DNA from: Bacillota bacterium
GTDB taxonomy: Bacteria > Bacillota > Sulfobacillia > Symbiobacteriales > Symbiobacteriaceae
NCBI GenBank assembly: GCA_028287415.1
Contig: JAQBPS010000300.1
Coordinates: 1 to 5,348, forward strand
Direction of reading: 5' to 3'
DNA: 5,348 nt
A model generated the notes under the pieces. That model had not been told where the DNA came from. It ran no database searches and saw nothing but the letters and a program-made list of their open reading frames with translations. The position numbers and the translations under genes were made by a program. Of the stretch, positions 1 to 5,046 are shown in pieces. The first letter of the stretch is position 1; every line of letters starts with the position of its first letter.

Positions 1-47
1 GGCGGGGCCTCACCCCGCTCGACCTTCAGCGGCAGCCTGATCGGGAT
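1..47 (+). repeat. 47-bp exact copy of an internal piece of the dioxygenase gene (copy 1, cut by window edge)
   Basis: Bases 1-47 are identical to bases 475-521 inside the dioxygenase gene; the match breaks at base 48 (A here, T at 522). Because it begins at the first base of the window, the true repeat may extend further upstream. The copy is in the same reading frame as the gene below and encodes the same residues (136-150 of the dioxygenase). That frame stays open through 71 into the GTG at 72. It could be the remnant of a tandem paralogue, a partial duplication, or an assembly artefact near a contig end. The repeat itself is certain; its origin is not. Confidence 0.9.
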
Positions 48-71
48 AAATCCGGTCAAGGGGGGATTCCC

Positions 72-761
72 GTGGGCGACACCGACTATGAGCGGTACAT
101 CAACACCGACAACCTGCTGGCATGTCAGAGGCGGCCCGACCAGTTGGTCAACCATGACGAACTCTGCTTTCAGACCACCCACCAGGTCTCGGAACTATGG
201 ATGAAGGAGATCCACCATGAGCTTGGCGAGGTCACCCGGCTCATGAACGGAGCGGGGGACGGCCTCTGGCGCGCCGTTCATCTGCTCCGGCGGGTACACC
301 TGCTGATGGGCTTTCTGAGCAGCCACCTCAGCGTCCTGGAGACGATGCACCCGACTGACTACACGCCGATCCGGGCGACCCTCGGCAATGGGAGCGGCAT
401 GGATTCGCCGGGCTTTCGCGCCATTCTCGCGGCTGGGCCCGCTGTGGCCGCCGCTTTCGCCGGTTTGCTCGCACGGCGGGGCCTCACCCCGCTCGACCTT
501 CAGCGGCAGCCTGATCGGGATTATGCCTTGTTTCAGGTGATGCAGGGCCTGCTCGATTTCGATGAGGGTTTCCAGCGCTTCCGCCACAGCCACCTGTTGC
601 TGACCCGCCGCCAGATCGGCGATGCGGTGGGACTCTCCGGCGTACCGGTGCAGGTGCTGGAGAAGCGGGCCGGCCGCACCTTTTTCCCGGACCTCTGGCT
701 GGCAATCGCGGAAATGAGCGAGGAACGCAAGCTGGCGTATGGGGGCGGCACCGCGCCATAA
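72..761 (+). CDS. kynA: Tryptophan 2,3-dioxygenase family protein, compact divergent form
   Basis: Tryptophan 2,3-dioxygenase is a cytosolic haem enzyme that opens the indole ring of L-tryptophan with O2 to give N-formylkynurenine, the first step of the kynurenine pathway. The 229-residue product has the N-terminal family block with F33 and H37 in an HQVSELWMKE context, which match the substrate-pocket Phe and His of the Xanthomonas enzyme. Y97 and R101 precede LGNGSGMDS, where R101 should hold the tryptophan carboxylate. H172 in FRH is the expected proximal haem ligand, and FFPDLW (204-209) is the usual C-terminal block. It is shorter than typical bacterial members (about 260-290) because the stretch between the SGMDS motif and the haem His is reduced. 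The family GTGGSSG loop is replaced by GLSG near 187-190, so the Thr that contacts the substrate amine is missing. GTG at 72 is chosen because AAGGGGGG (58-65) precedes it and the protein then starts at the family N terminus. Fold assignment is firm; activity on tryptophan is likely but unproven. Confidence 0.85.
   Translation: MGDTDYERYINTDNLLACQRRPDQLVNHDELCFQTTHQVSELWMKEIHHELGEVTRLMNGAGDGLWRAVHLLRRVHLLMGFLSSHLSVLETMHPTDYTPIRATLGNGSGMDSPGFRAILAAGPAVAAAFAGLLARRGLTPLDLQRQPDRDYALFQVMQGLLDFDEGFQRFRHSHLLLTRRQIGDAVGLSGVPVQVLEKRAGRTFFPDLWLAIAEMSEERKLAYGGGTAP
475..521 (+). repeat. 47-bp exact repeat, copy 2 (inside the dioxygenase gene)
   Basis: This is the partner of bases 1-47. It encodes dioxygenase residues 136-150, in the shortened linker before the haem-ligand helix. 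The gene reads normally across it with no stop or frame change, so this is presumably the original copy. The distance between copies is 474 bp, a multiple of three. Confidence 0.9.
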
Positions 762-807
762 ATCCGCTCGCCATCCATTATTTGAAAAGGCAAACGCAGG
801 AGAGCCC

Positions 808-817
808 TGGTGCACCA
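808..817. promoter_or_regulatory. 10-bp perfect palindrome in the dioxygenase/binding-protein intergenic region
   Basis: TGGTGCACCA is a perfect palindrome 76 bases before the binding-protein start. Its place between two genes would suit a small operator. A TTGAAA hexamer lies at 782-787, but there is no -10 box at the right distance, so I cannot place a promoter around it. No terminator is visible after the dioxygenase stop, so transcription may continue into the transporter genes. A palindrome of this size can occur by chance. Confidence 0.2.
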
Positions 818-877
818 TCGAAATGTTCGTTTTGCGCTGACCCGTGTGGTAAGCGCGACGACCGTCCAGACAGCCAC

Positions 878-883
878 AGGGGG
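878..883 (+). promoter_or_regulatory. Ribosome-binding site that sets the lipoprotein start
   Basis: AGGGGG ends 9 nt before the ATG at 893. The same frame is open back to a TTG at 782, but that start would put 37 polar residues ahead of the signal peptide and has no good Shine-Dalgarno sequence. The site therefore fixes the start at 893. Confidence 0.75.
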
Positions 884-892
884 TACTTCTCA

Positions 893-2512
893 ATGAAGCA
901 ACTGTCTCGCATCCTCGCACCAGCCATGATCGCAGCACTTGTCGTCGCTGGTTGCGGCTCATCAGCCACCAAACCGCCGACCGGCGATAAACCGGCGCCA
1001 GCGGTCGACCCCGCCAAACCGGTGCAGGGCGGCGTCTTCACCAAATCCCTCAACTACGGTGACCCCGGCAACCTCGACCCGATCATGAAATCAGATGTGG
1101 CCGCACAAATGGTCACGATGAACATCTTCGATACGCTGGTCAAATACGACCCCATCAAGAAAACGATCGTCAAGTCGGTCGCTGCGGATTACAAAATCAG
1201 CGACGACGGGCTGACCTATACCTTCACGCTGAAAAATGGCGTTCTGTTCCACAACGGGCGTGAGCTCAAGGCCGCCGACGTGAAATACACGATCGAGCGG
1301 GCCAGCAACCCGAAACTTGCGCCGGTCACACTCAAGCTGTTTGACAAGGTCGCGGGCTATGACGAGTTTCAGAAGGGCGCCACGGAGATCTCCGGCATCA
1401 AGGTCGCCGGCGACTACGACCTGACCATCACTCTGAAGCAGCCCAAGGCTACCCTCCTTATGGACCTCGCCAGCGCTCCTGCCGGCATCGTCCCGAAGGA
1501 GGAAGCCGAGAAGCCCGACTTCGGCCAGAAGCCCGTCGGCAGCGGGCCGTTCAAGCTTGTCGACTGGAAGAAGGACGACAAGATCACGCTTGCCGCCAAC
1601 GACAAGTATCAGGGCGGCCGGCCTTACCTCGACCAGGTCGTCTTCCGGATCATGAAGGAAGAGCAGACCCGCGACGCCGAGTTCCAGTCCGGCACGCTGG
1701 ATTCCATGACGCTCGGCGAGACGCAGTACAAGCGGTACGCCGCCGACCCCGAGAAGCAGAAGGGGCTCGTCGAGGTGCCCGAACTCTTCACCCGTGCCAT
1801 TCACTTTAATACGACCAAGGCGCCCTTTGACAACGTCAAGGTTCGTCAGGCGATCAATTACGCCATTGACAAGAAAGCGATCGTCGAGAAGGTCCTCTAT
1901 AACAAGGCGTTTGTCGCCACCGGCGTCCTGCCCTCGAGCAGCCCGGCCTATGACCCGAACCTGAAGGGCTACGCGTATGACCCGAACAAGGCGAAGCAGC
2001 TCCTCCAGGAGGCCGGCGTTCCGAACGGCTTCACGTTCGACGTGCTCGTCACCGCCGCCACGGCGAAGTGGATGGAAGCGATGAACATCGACCTGAACAA
2101 GATCGGCATCAACGGCAAGATCAACCAGATGGAGAGCAGCACACTGCTGGAGAAGGCCCGCAACGGCGACTACCAGGCCGTGATCTTCTCCACCGGCGGC
2201 GATGTTGACCCGATCAGCTTCCTGGGCCGCTTTGAGTCCCGGAACTTCGGCAAGGGCGGCAACGTCACGCTGTACAAGAACGACCAGGTGGACAAGCTGC
2301 TGGCGGAAGCCTCGACGGTCACCGACCCGGCCAAGCGGAACGACATCGCCCGCCAGGCTGAGAAGATCATCGTGGCGGAGACCCCGTGGTTCATCTTCAA
2401 CTACAACAAGGCTGTGGCGATCGCTCAGCCGTGGGTCCACGGGCTCCAGCCGGTCCCGACCGACATCGACTTCCAGGACCTGACGCAGGTCTGGGTGTCC
2501 AACAAGAAGTAA
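893..2512 (+). CDS. ABC transporter substrate-binding lipoprotein, family 5 (peptide/nickel/oligopeptide type)
   Basis: This is the extracytoplasmic solute receptor of a peptide-type ABC importer, anchored to the outer face of the membrane by lipid. The 539-residue product starts with a basic n-region and hydrophobic core, ending in a lipobox V18-A19-G20-C21; C21 would be lipidated. A Ser/Pro-rich linker (22-45) follows. Family-5 hallmarks come in order: a GGVFTKSL opening (46-53), DGLTYTFTLKNGVLFHNG (105-122), PVGSGPFKLVDW (214-225, the classic family signature), FDNVKVRQAINYAIDK (312-327), and a C-terminal lobe ending at 539. The length is normal for the family. The ligand cannot be read from the sequence; di- or oligopeptides are likeliest, but nickel, opines or sugars also use this fold. 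Codon use is odd: up to residue 141 lysine is AAA 11 times and AAG 4 times, while from residue 148 on it is about 38 AAG to 1 AAA, as in the neighbouring genes. The permeases follow 48 bp downstream, after a hairpin. Confidence 0.93.
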   Translation: MKQLSRILAPAMIAALVVAGCGSSATKPPTGDKPAPAVDPAKPVQGGVFTKSLNYGDPGNLDPIMKSDVAAQMVTMNIFDTLVKYDPIKKTIVKSVAADYKISDDGLTYTFTLKNGVLFHNGRELKAADVKYTIERASNPKLAPVTLKLFDKVAGYDEFQKGATEISGIKVAGDYDLTITLKQPKATLLMDLASAPAGIVPKEEAEKPDFGQKPVGSGPFKLVDWKKDDKITLAANDKYQGGRPYLDQVVFRIMKEEQTRDAEFQSGTLDSMTLGETQYKRYAADPEKQKGLVEVPELFTRAIHFNTTKAPFDNVKVRQAINYAIDKKAIVEKVLYNKAFVATGVLPSSSPAYDPNLKGYAYDPNKAKQLLQEAGVPNGFTFDVLVTAATAKWMEAMNIDLNKIGINGKINQMESSTLLEKARNGDYQAVIFSTGGDVDPISFLGRFESRNFGKGGNVTLYKNDQVDKLLAEASTVTDPAKRNDIARQAEKIIVAETPWFIFNYNKAVAIAQPWVHGLQPVPTDIDFQDLTQVWVSNKK

Positions 2513-2517
2513 GCGAC

Positions 2518-2539
2518 GGGTCGGGCGTTTGCCCGGCCC
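2518..2539 (+). terminator. Intercistronic GC-rich hairpin between binding protein and permease
   Basis: GGGTCGGGC (2518-2526) pairs with GCCCGGCCC (2531-2539) around a GTTT loop, giving a 9-bp stem with one T-G wobble. It begins 5 bases after the binding-protein stop. No good T-run follows (only CCCTTTA), so it is probably a partial terminator or an mRNA 3'-end stabiliser rather than a full stop. Similar hairpins after binding-protein genes are known to give more receptor than permease. The class is uncertain; the fold is clear. Confidence 0.65.
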
Positions 2540-2560
2540 ATCCCTTTATGGAGGAATCTC

Positions 2561-3496
2561 ATGCTTGGGTATATCAGCCGGCGATTTTTGCAGCTGATTC
2601 CGATCATGCTGGGCATCACGCTGGTCACTTTCCTGCTGATGCGCGCGGCCGGCGGCGACCCCGTGATGCAGCTGATCGACGATCGGTCAGCCGGTATGGA
2701 TCAGGCCGCTGTTGATGCGATCCGCCAGCAGTGGGGGCTGGACCAGCCGTTGCCCGTCCAGTATTTGCGCTTTGTCGCCAATGCGGTCAAGGGTGACCTC
2801 GGCCGCTCCTATGTGTCGCGGAGCTCGGTGGCCCAGGCGATCAACGAGCGGGTGCCGGCCACGGCCAGGCTTGGCCTGACCGCCCTGATCTTTGCGGTGA
2901 TCGTGGGGATCGCGGCCGGTACGATCGCAGCCGCGCGGCGCAACTCGTGGTTCGACACGGCCACCATGGTTGTGGCGCTGGCCGGCGTTTCCATCCCCGT
3001 CTTCTGGCTGGCGCTGCTGATGATGTACCTGTTCGCGGTCAAGTGGCACGTGCTGCCCGCCTCCGGTTACGGGGACGGGCAACTCAAGTACCTGATCATG
3101 CCCGCTTTTGCGCTGGGCGCCGGCATTACGGGGGTTGTGGCCCGCGTCACCCGCTCCGCCATGCTGGGCGTGATCAAGGCCGAGTACATCACCACGGCCC
3201 GTTCGAAGGGACTCTCCGAGTCCAAGGTCATCTTCAAGCACGCCCTGCGTAACGCACTCATTCCGGTTGTGACGATCATCGGCGTGCAGCTGGGCGGCGT
3301 GCTCTCCGGCGCCGTCATCACCGAGTCGATTTTCAACTGGCCGGGCATCGGCCGCCTGCTCGTCGACTCGATCGGCAAGCGGGACCAGCCAATGGTCCAG
3401 GGGGTTGTCATCTTCTTCGCCCTGCTTTTTGCACTCGTCAACCTGCTGGTGGACGTCGCCTATGCGGCGGTCGACCCGCGCATCCGCTACAGCTAG
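2561..3496 (+). CDS. ABC transporter permease, DppB/OppB type
   Basis: One of two membrane subunits of a peptide-type importer. The 311-residue protein opens with the family start MLGYISRRFLQLIP and has an N-terminal membrane helix (about 10-28). A periplasmic stretch follows, with the conserved WGLDQPLPVQYL (58-69) and GDLGRSY (78-84) motifs. Five more helices lie near 104-124, 134-160, 178-195, 234-255 and 281-300. The cytoplasmic EAA loop that docks on the ATPase is at about 208-236 (EYITTARSKGLSESKV then HALRNALIP). The ending YAAVDPRIRYS is also typical. Length is normal. The start at 2561 follows GGAGGA (2550-2555). The stop TAG overlaps the Shine-Dalgarno sequence of the next gene, so the two permeases are co-translated in one operon. 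All 8 lysines use AAG. Substrate specificity cannot be inferred from this subunit. Confidence 0.95.
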   Translation: MLGYISRRFLQLIPIMLGITLVTFLLMRAAGGDPVMQLIDDRSAGMDQAAVDAIRQQWGLDQPLPVQYLRFVANAVKGDLGRSYVSRSSVAQAINERVPATARLGLTALIFAVIVGIAAGTIAAARRNSWFDTATMVVALAGVSIPVFWLALLMMYLFAVKWHVLPASGYGDGQLKYLIMPAFALGAGITGVVARVTRSAMLGVIKAEYITTARSKGLSESKVIFKHALRNALIPVVTIIGVQLGGVLSGAVITESIFNWPGIGRLLVDSIGKRDQPMVQGVVIFFALLFALVNLLVDVAYAAVDPRIRYS

Positions 3497-3500
3497 GAGG
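3495..3500 (+). promoter_or_regulatory. Ribosome-binding site that favours a TTG start for the second permease
   Basis: AGGAGG overlaps the upstream stop codon (TAG, 3494-3496). It lies 8 nt before TTG at 3509 but 14 nt before the in-frame ATG at 3515. Normal spacing therefore supports the TTG start; using the ATG instead would remove only two residues. Confidence 0.7.
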
Positions 3501-3508
3501 CTGAACCC

Positions 3509-4402
3509 TTGAATATGGCTGAACAGCCGGCCGCCGTGGCCGCGAAGCAGGGGGAGGTCCTGAGCCAGTGGGCGCTTGCCTGGCGGCGGCTCCGGCGGAT
3601 GCCCGGCCCGATGATCGGCCTCTGCGTCTTCGTCCTGCTCGCTGTGATTGCGCTCTGTGCACCGCTGCTGGCGCCGATGGACCCGGTGAAAGATGCGAAC
3701 GTGATGGACGCCCTGACCGCCCCGGGCGGCAAGTTCCTGCTGGGCGCTGACCACGCTGGCCGCGACGTGCTCTCCCGCCTGATCTACGGCGCCCGCATCT
3801 CCCTGACGGTCGGCATTGTCGTGCAGGGGATCGCGGTCGTGATCGGGACCGTGCTCGGCCTGCTGGCCGGCTACTTCGGCGGCTGGCTGGATGACGTGAT
3901 CTCTGGTGTGACTACCGTGCTTCAGGCGTTTCCGGGGTTGCTCTTCGCCATCGCCGTCATGGCAGTGATGGGCCCCGGCCTGTACAATGTGTTCCTGGCG
4001 CTGGGGTTGGTCGGGTGGCCGACGGTCGCCCGGCTGGTGCGGGGCGAGGTGATGGCCCTGCGGGAGCGGGAGTTTGTGCAGGGCGCGCGGGCACTGGGTG
4101 CGCGGGATGCGCGCATCCTGCTCAAGCACTTGCTGCCCAACTGCCTGGGCCCGATCATCGTGGTCGTGACGCTGGGCATCGGGGGGGCGATTCTCTCCGA
4201 GGCGAGCCTTAGCTTCCTGGGTCTGGGCACGCAGCCGCCTACGGCATCGTGGGGCGCCATGCTGGCGAGCGGCCGGGACTATATCTGGGAGGCGCCCTGG
4301 CTGACGCTCTACCCGGGCCTGGCGATCTTTGTCACGATCCTCTCGTTGAACCTGTTGGGTGATGGGCTGCGGGACGTGTTGGACCCGAGGCTCAAGCACT
4401 AA
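3509..4402 (+). CDS. ABC transporter permease, DppC/OppC type
   Basis: Second membrane subunit of the importer, expected to pair with the preceding permease. The 297-residue product has the OppC-type cytoplasmic N-terminal stretch with WRRLRRMPGPMIG (25-37) leading into the first helix (about 35-55). The signature LLGADHAGRDVLSRLIYGAR (77-96) comes next, followed by helices around 98-120, 135-155, 158-175, 213-233 and 265-285. The EAA loop lies at 188-211 (EFVQGARALGARDARILL then KHLLPN). SFLGLGTQPPTASWGAML (235-252) and the ending GDGLRDVLDPRLKH are typical. Length is normal. It starts 12 nt after its partner gene. No ATP-binding subunit gene follows, which is unusual for this family since the order A-B-C-D-F is common. 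No intrinsic terminator of normal form is visible after the stop; the first structure downstream is the large inverted repeat at 4423. Confidence 0.95.
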   Translation: MNMAEQPAAVAAKQGEVLSQWALAWRRLRRMPGPMIGLCVFVLLAVIALCAPLLAPMDPVKDANVMDALTAPGGKFLLGADHAGRDVLSRLIYGARISLTVGIVVQGIAVVIGTVLGLLAGYFGGWLDDVISGVTTVLQAFPGLLFAIAVMAVMGPGLYNVFLALGLVGWPTVARLVRGEVMALREREFVQGARALGARDARILLKHLLPNCLGPIIVVVTLGIGGAILSEASLSFLGLGTQPPTASWGAMLASGRDYIWEAPWLTLYPGLAIFVTILSLNLLGDGLRDVLDPRLKH

Positions 4403-4422
4403 GCGTTGCTGTGTTATGGGCA

Positions 4423-4606
4423 TTTTTTACACGGATGACACGGATTTCACGGATCTGCATGGATTTTCCTTTTCGCGATGCTCTGTAAGGGCGGGACTGA
4501 GGTGTTTAAAATATATATGTAACACCCGAGTCCCGCCCTCACAGATAGCCGCCCCACGAAAATCCGTGCAGATCCGTGTTGATCCGTTGTAATCCGTGTA
4601 AAAAAA
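4423..4606. repeat. 184-bp nested inverted repeat made of CACGGAT heptamers (MITE-like element)
   Basis: The left arm (4423-4468) and right arm (4558-4606) are near-perfect inverted copies. Each arm has four heptamers: CACGGAT at 4430, 4439 and 4448 with a CATGGAT variant at 4458, and the complements ATCCGTG at 4562, 4572 and 4592 with an ATCCGTT variant at 4582. Spacing is 9, 9 and 10 bp on the left and exactly 10 bp on the right, about one helical turn. The outer ends are T6 and A7. A second inverted repeat sits between the arms (4482-4545). No transposase and no target-site duplication are visible. From memory, similar NCACGGATT-type repeats are scattered through many bacterial genomes and produce spurious TD-rich peptides, sometimes near GxxExxY-family genes; no such gene is here. 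T before and A after the stem is the opposite of an intrinsic terminator. The rest of the gap, 4607-4692, shows nothing definite. The structure is certain; mobility is inference. Confidence 0.85.
4482..4545. repeat. Inner 25-bp inverted repeat of the nested element
   Basis: Bases 4482-4506 pair with 4521-4545 at 22 of 25 positions, around a 14-nt A/T-only centre apart from one G (4507-4520). The core GGGCGGGACT/AGTCCCGCCC pairs perfectly over 10 bp. Its sequence is unlike the heptamer arms, so this is a distinct cargo or core sequence. As RNA or extruded DNA it would stack on the outer stem to form one very long hairpin. Confidence 0.85.
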
Positions 4607-4692
4607 TCGAAAAAGGTTCATCCCAGTCCCACACCTCCCCCTAAAATCCACACCTGACGAAAGGATTCGCCGCCACCGGGAGAGAATACCAA

Positions 4693-4723
4693 TATGATTC
4701 GACGGGGCGGCAAACGCCCGGTC
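4693..4723 (+). promoter_or_regulatory. Possible ireB promoter -10 box and leader hairpin
   Basis: TATGAT (4693-4698) matches a -10 box at five of six positions, but no recognisable -35 box lies 16-18 bp upstream. CTGACG at 4654-4659 is too far away. Immediately after it, GAC-G-GGGCG (4701-4709) pairs with CGCCC-G-GTC (4715-4723) around GCAAA, an 8-bp stem with one G-G mismatch. A second -10-like TATAAG lies at 4724-4729. ireB needs its own promoter because the inverted repeat separates it from the transporter genes, but which box is used cannot be decided. Confidence 0.3.
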
Positions 4724-4739
4724 TATAAGTCAGTTGGTT

Positions 4740-4754
4740 GGAGGGCGGTGATCC
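4740..4754 (+). promoter_or_regulatory. Split, extended ribosome-binding site of ireB
   Basis: GGAGGG (4740-4745) is followed by GGTGATCC (4747-4754). The second piece is exactly complementary to the GGATCACC stretch of the usual 16S rRNA 3' end. Together they resemble the full GGAGGTGATCC anti-complement with a 4-base insertion. GGAGGG is 10 nt from ATG 4756, and GGTGATCC ends one base before it. An in-frame TTG at 4738 overlaps the first piece and has no site of its own, so ATG 4756 is the start. Confidence 0.6.
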
Positions 4755-4755
4755 C

Positions 4756-5019
4756 ATGCCCGATGTAAACGATAAGACGGTGCATTGGCGGAACAAGCCG
4801 GAGGAACGCAAGGCCGGTGAGGTTCTGCACAAGGTGTACGACGCACTGAAGGAGAAGGGCTATAGCCCCATCGACCAGATCGTCGGTTACCTGCTGTCAG
4901 GTGATCCCACGTATATTACAAGCCACCAGGGCGCTCGTAACTTGATTCGCCGTCTCGAACGGGATGAACTGCTGGAAGAGCTGGTGCGGTCCTACCTGGA
5001 AGGACAGGAGCGGGGGTAA
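4756..5019 (+). CDS. ireB: IreB family regulatory phosphoprotein (UPF0297/DUF965)
   Basis: IreB is a small cytoplasmic protein first characterised in Enterococcus faecalis. There the PASTA-domain Ser/Thr kinase IreK phosphorylates it on N-terminal threonines, and it negatively influences cephalosporin resistance. This 87-residue product is almost exactly family length (Bacillus YrzL is 88). It carries the family core [20 protein letters not shown] (28-47), LSGDPTYI (47-54) and [18 protein letters not shown] (60-77), then SYLE. The variable N-terminal tail has one threonine, T8, the only candidate for the phosphorylated site seen in Enterococcus (T4/T7); T52 and T55 are in the folded core. In many Firmicutes the gene sits between alaS and ruvX. 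Here transporter genes and an inverted repeat lie upstream and a terminator follows at once, so it appears to be transcribed alone. All lysines use AAG. The family call is very secure; the role in this organism is inferred. Confidence 0.96.
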   Translation: MPDVNDKTVHWRNKPEERKAGEVLHKVYDALKEKGYSPIDQIVGYLLSGDPTYITSHQGARNLIRRLERDELLEELVRSYLEGQERG

Positions 5020-5036
5020 CCCGCTCCCTTTTTGTT
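5007..5036 (+). terminator. Intrinsic terminator of ireB, overlapping its stop codon
   Basis: GGAGCGGG (5007-5014) pairs perfectly with CCCGCTCC (5020-5027), giving an 8-bp stem with a 5-nt loop GGTAA. A single C and then TTTTTGTT follow (5029-5036). The TAA stop (5017-5019) forms the last three bases of the loop, so the last ireB codons build the 5' side of the stem. Ribosomes reaching the stop would cover the hairpin, which could couple termination to translation. This is a textbook rho-independent terminator. Confidence 0.93.
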
Positions 5037-5046
5037 CTCGATTGAA

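Noticed and set aside
195..962. 255-codon antisense open frame across the dioxygenase
   Set aside because: It overlaps a + strand gene with conserved catalytic residues, runs into the lipoprotein signal sequence and has no family features.
1091..2440. Long antisense open frame (449 codons) across the binding-protein gene
   Set aside because: It is the mirror of a G/C-ending-codon gene on the + strand. Its translation is rich in V, D, L, R and G without domain motifs, whereas the + strand encodes an unmistakable family-5 binding protein.
2687..4423. 578-codon antisense open frame across both permease genes
   Set aside because: Its product is a charged, H/Q/R-rich, low-complexity sequence with no recognisable motif, opposite two clear permeases. 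It is produced by strong G/C third-position bias.
4430..4598. Heptamer series considered as a CRISPR array
   Set aside because: Units are 7 bp at 9-10 bp spacing, and the two halves are in opposite orientation. There are no 25-40 bp repeats, spacers or cas genes.
4423..4606. Long hairpin considered as the terminator of the transporter operon
   Set aside because: On either strand the stem is preceded by T's and followed by A's, the reverse of an intrinsic terminator. It may still impede polymerase.
4359..4651. Small open frames on both strands through the inverted repeat, giving TD-rich peptides
   Set aside because: They are translations of the CACGGAT repeat, have no ribosome-binding sites and one overlaps the permease end. 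Such peptides commonly arise from over-prediction.
4403..4755. Possible lost ABC ATPase gene remnants in the gap
   Set aside because: No Walker A, signature or Walker B-like translation is visible in any frame; the stretch is occupied by the inverted repeat and the ireB leader.
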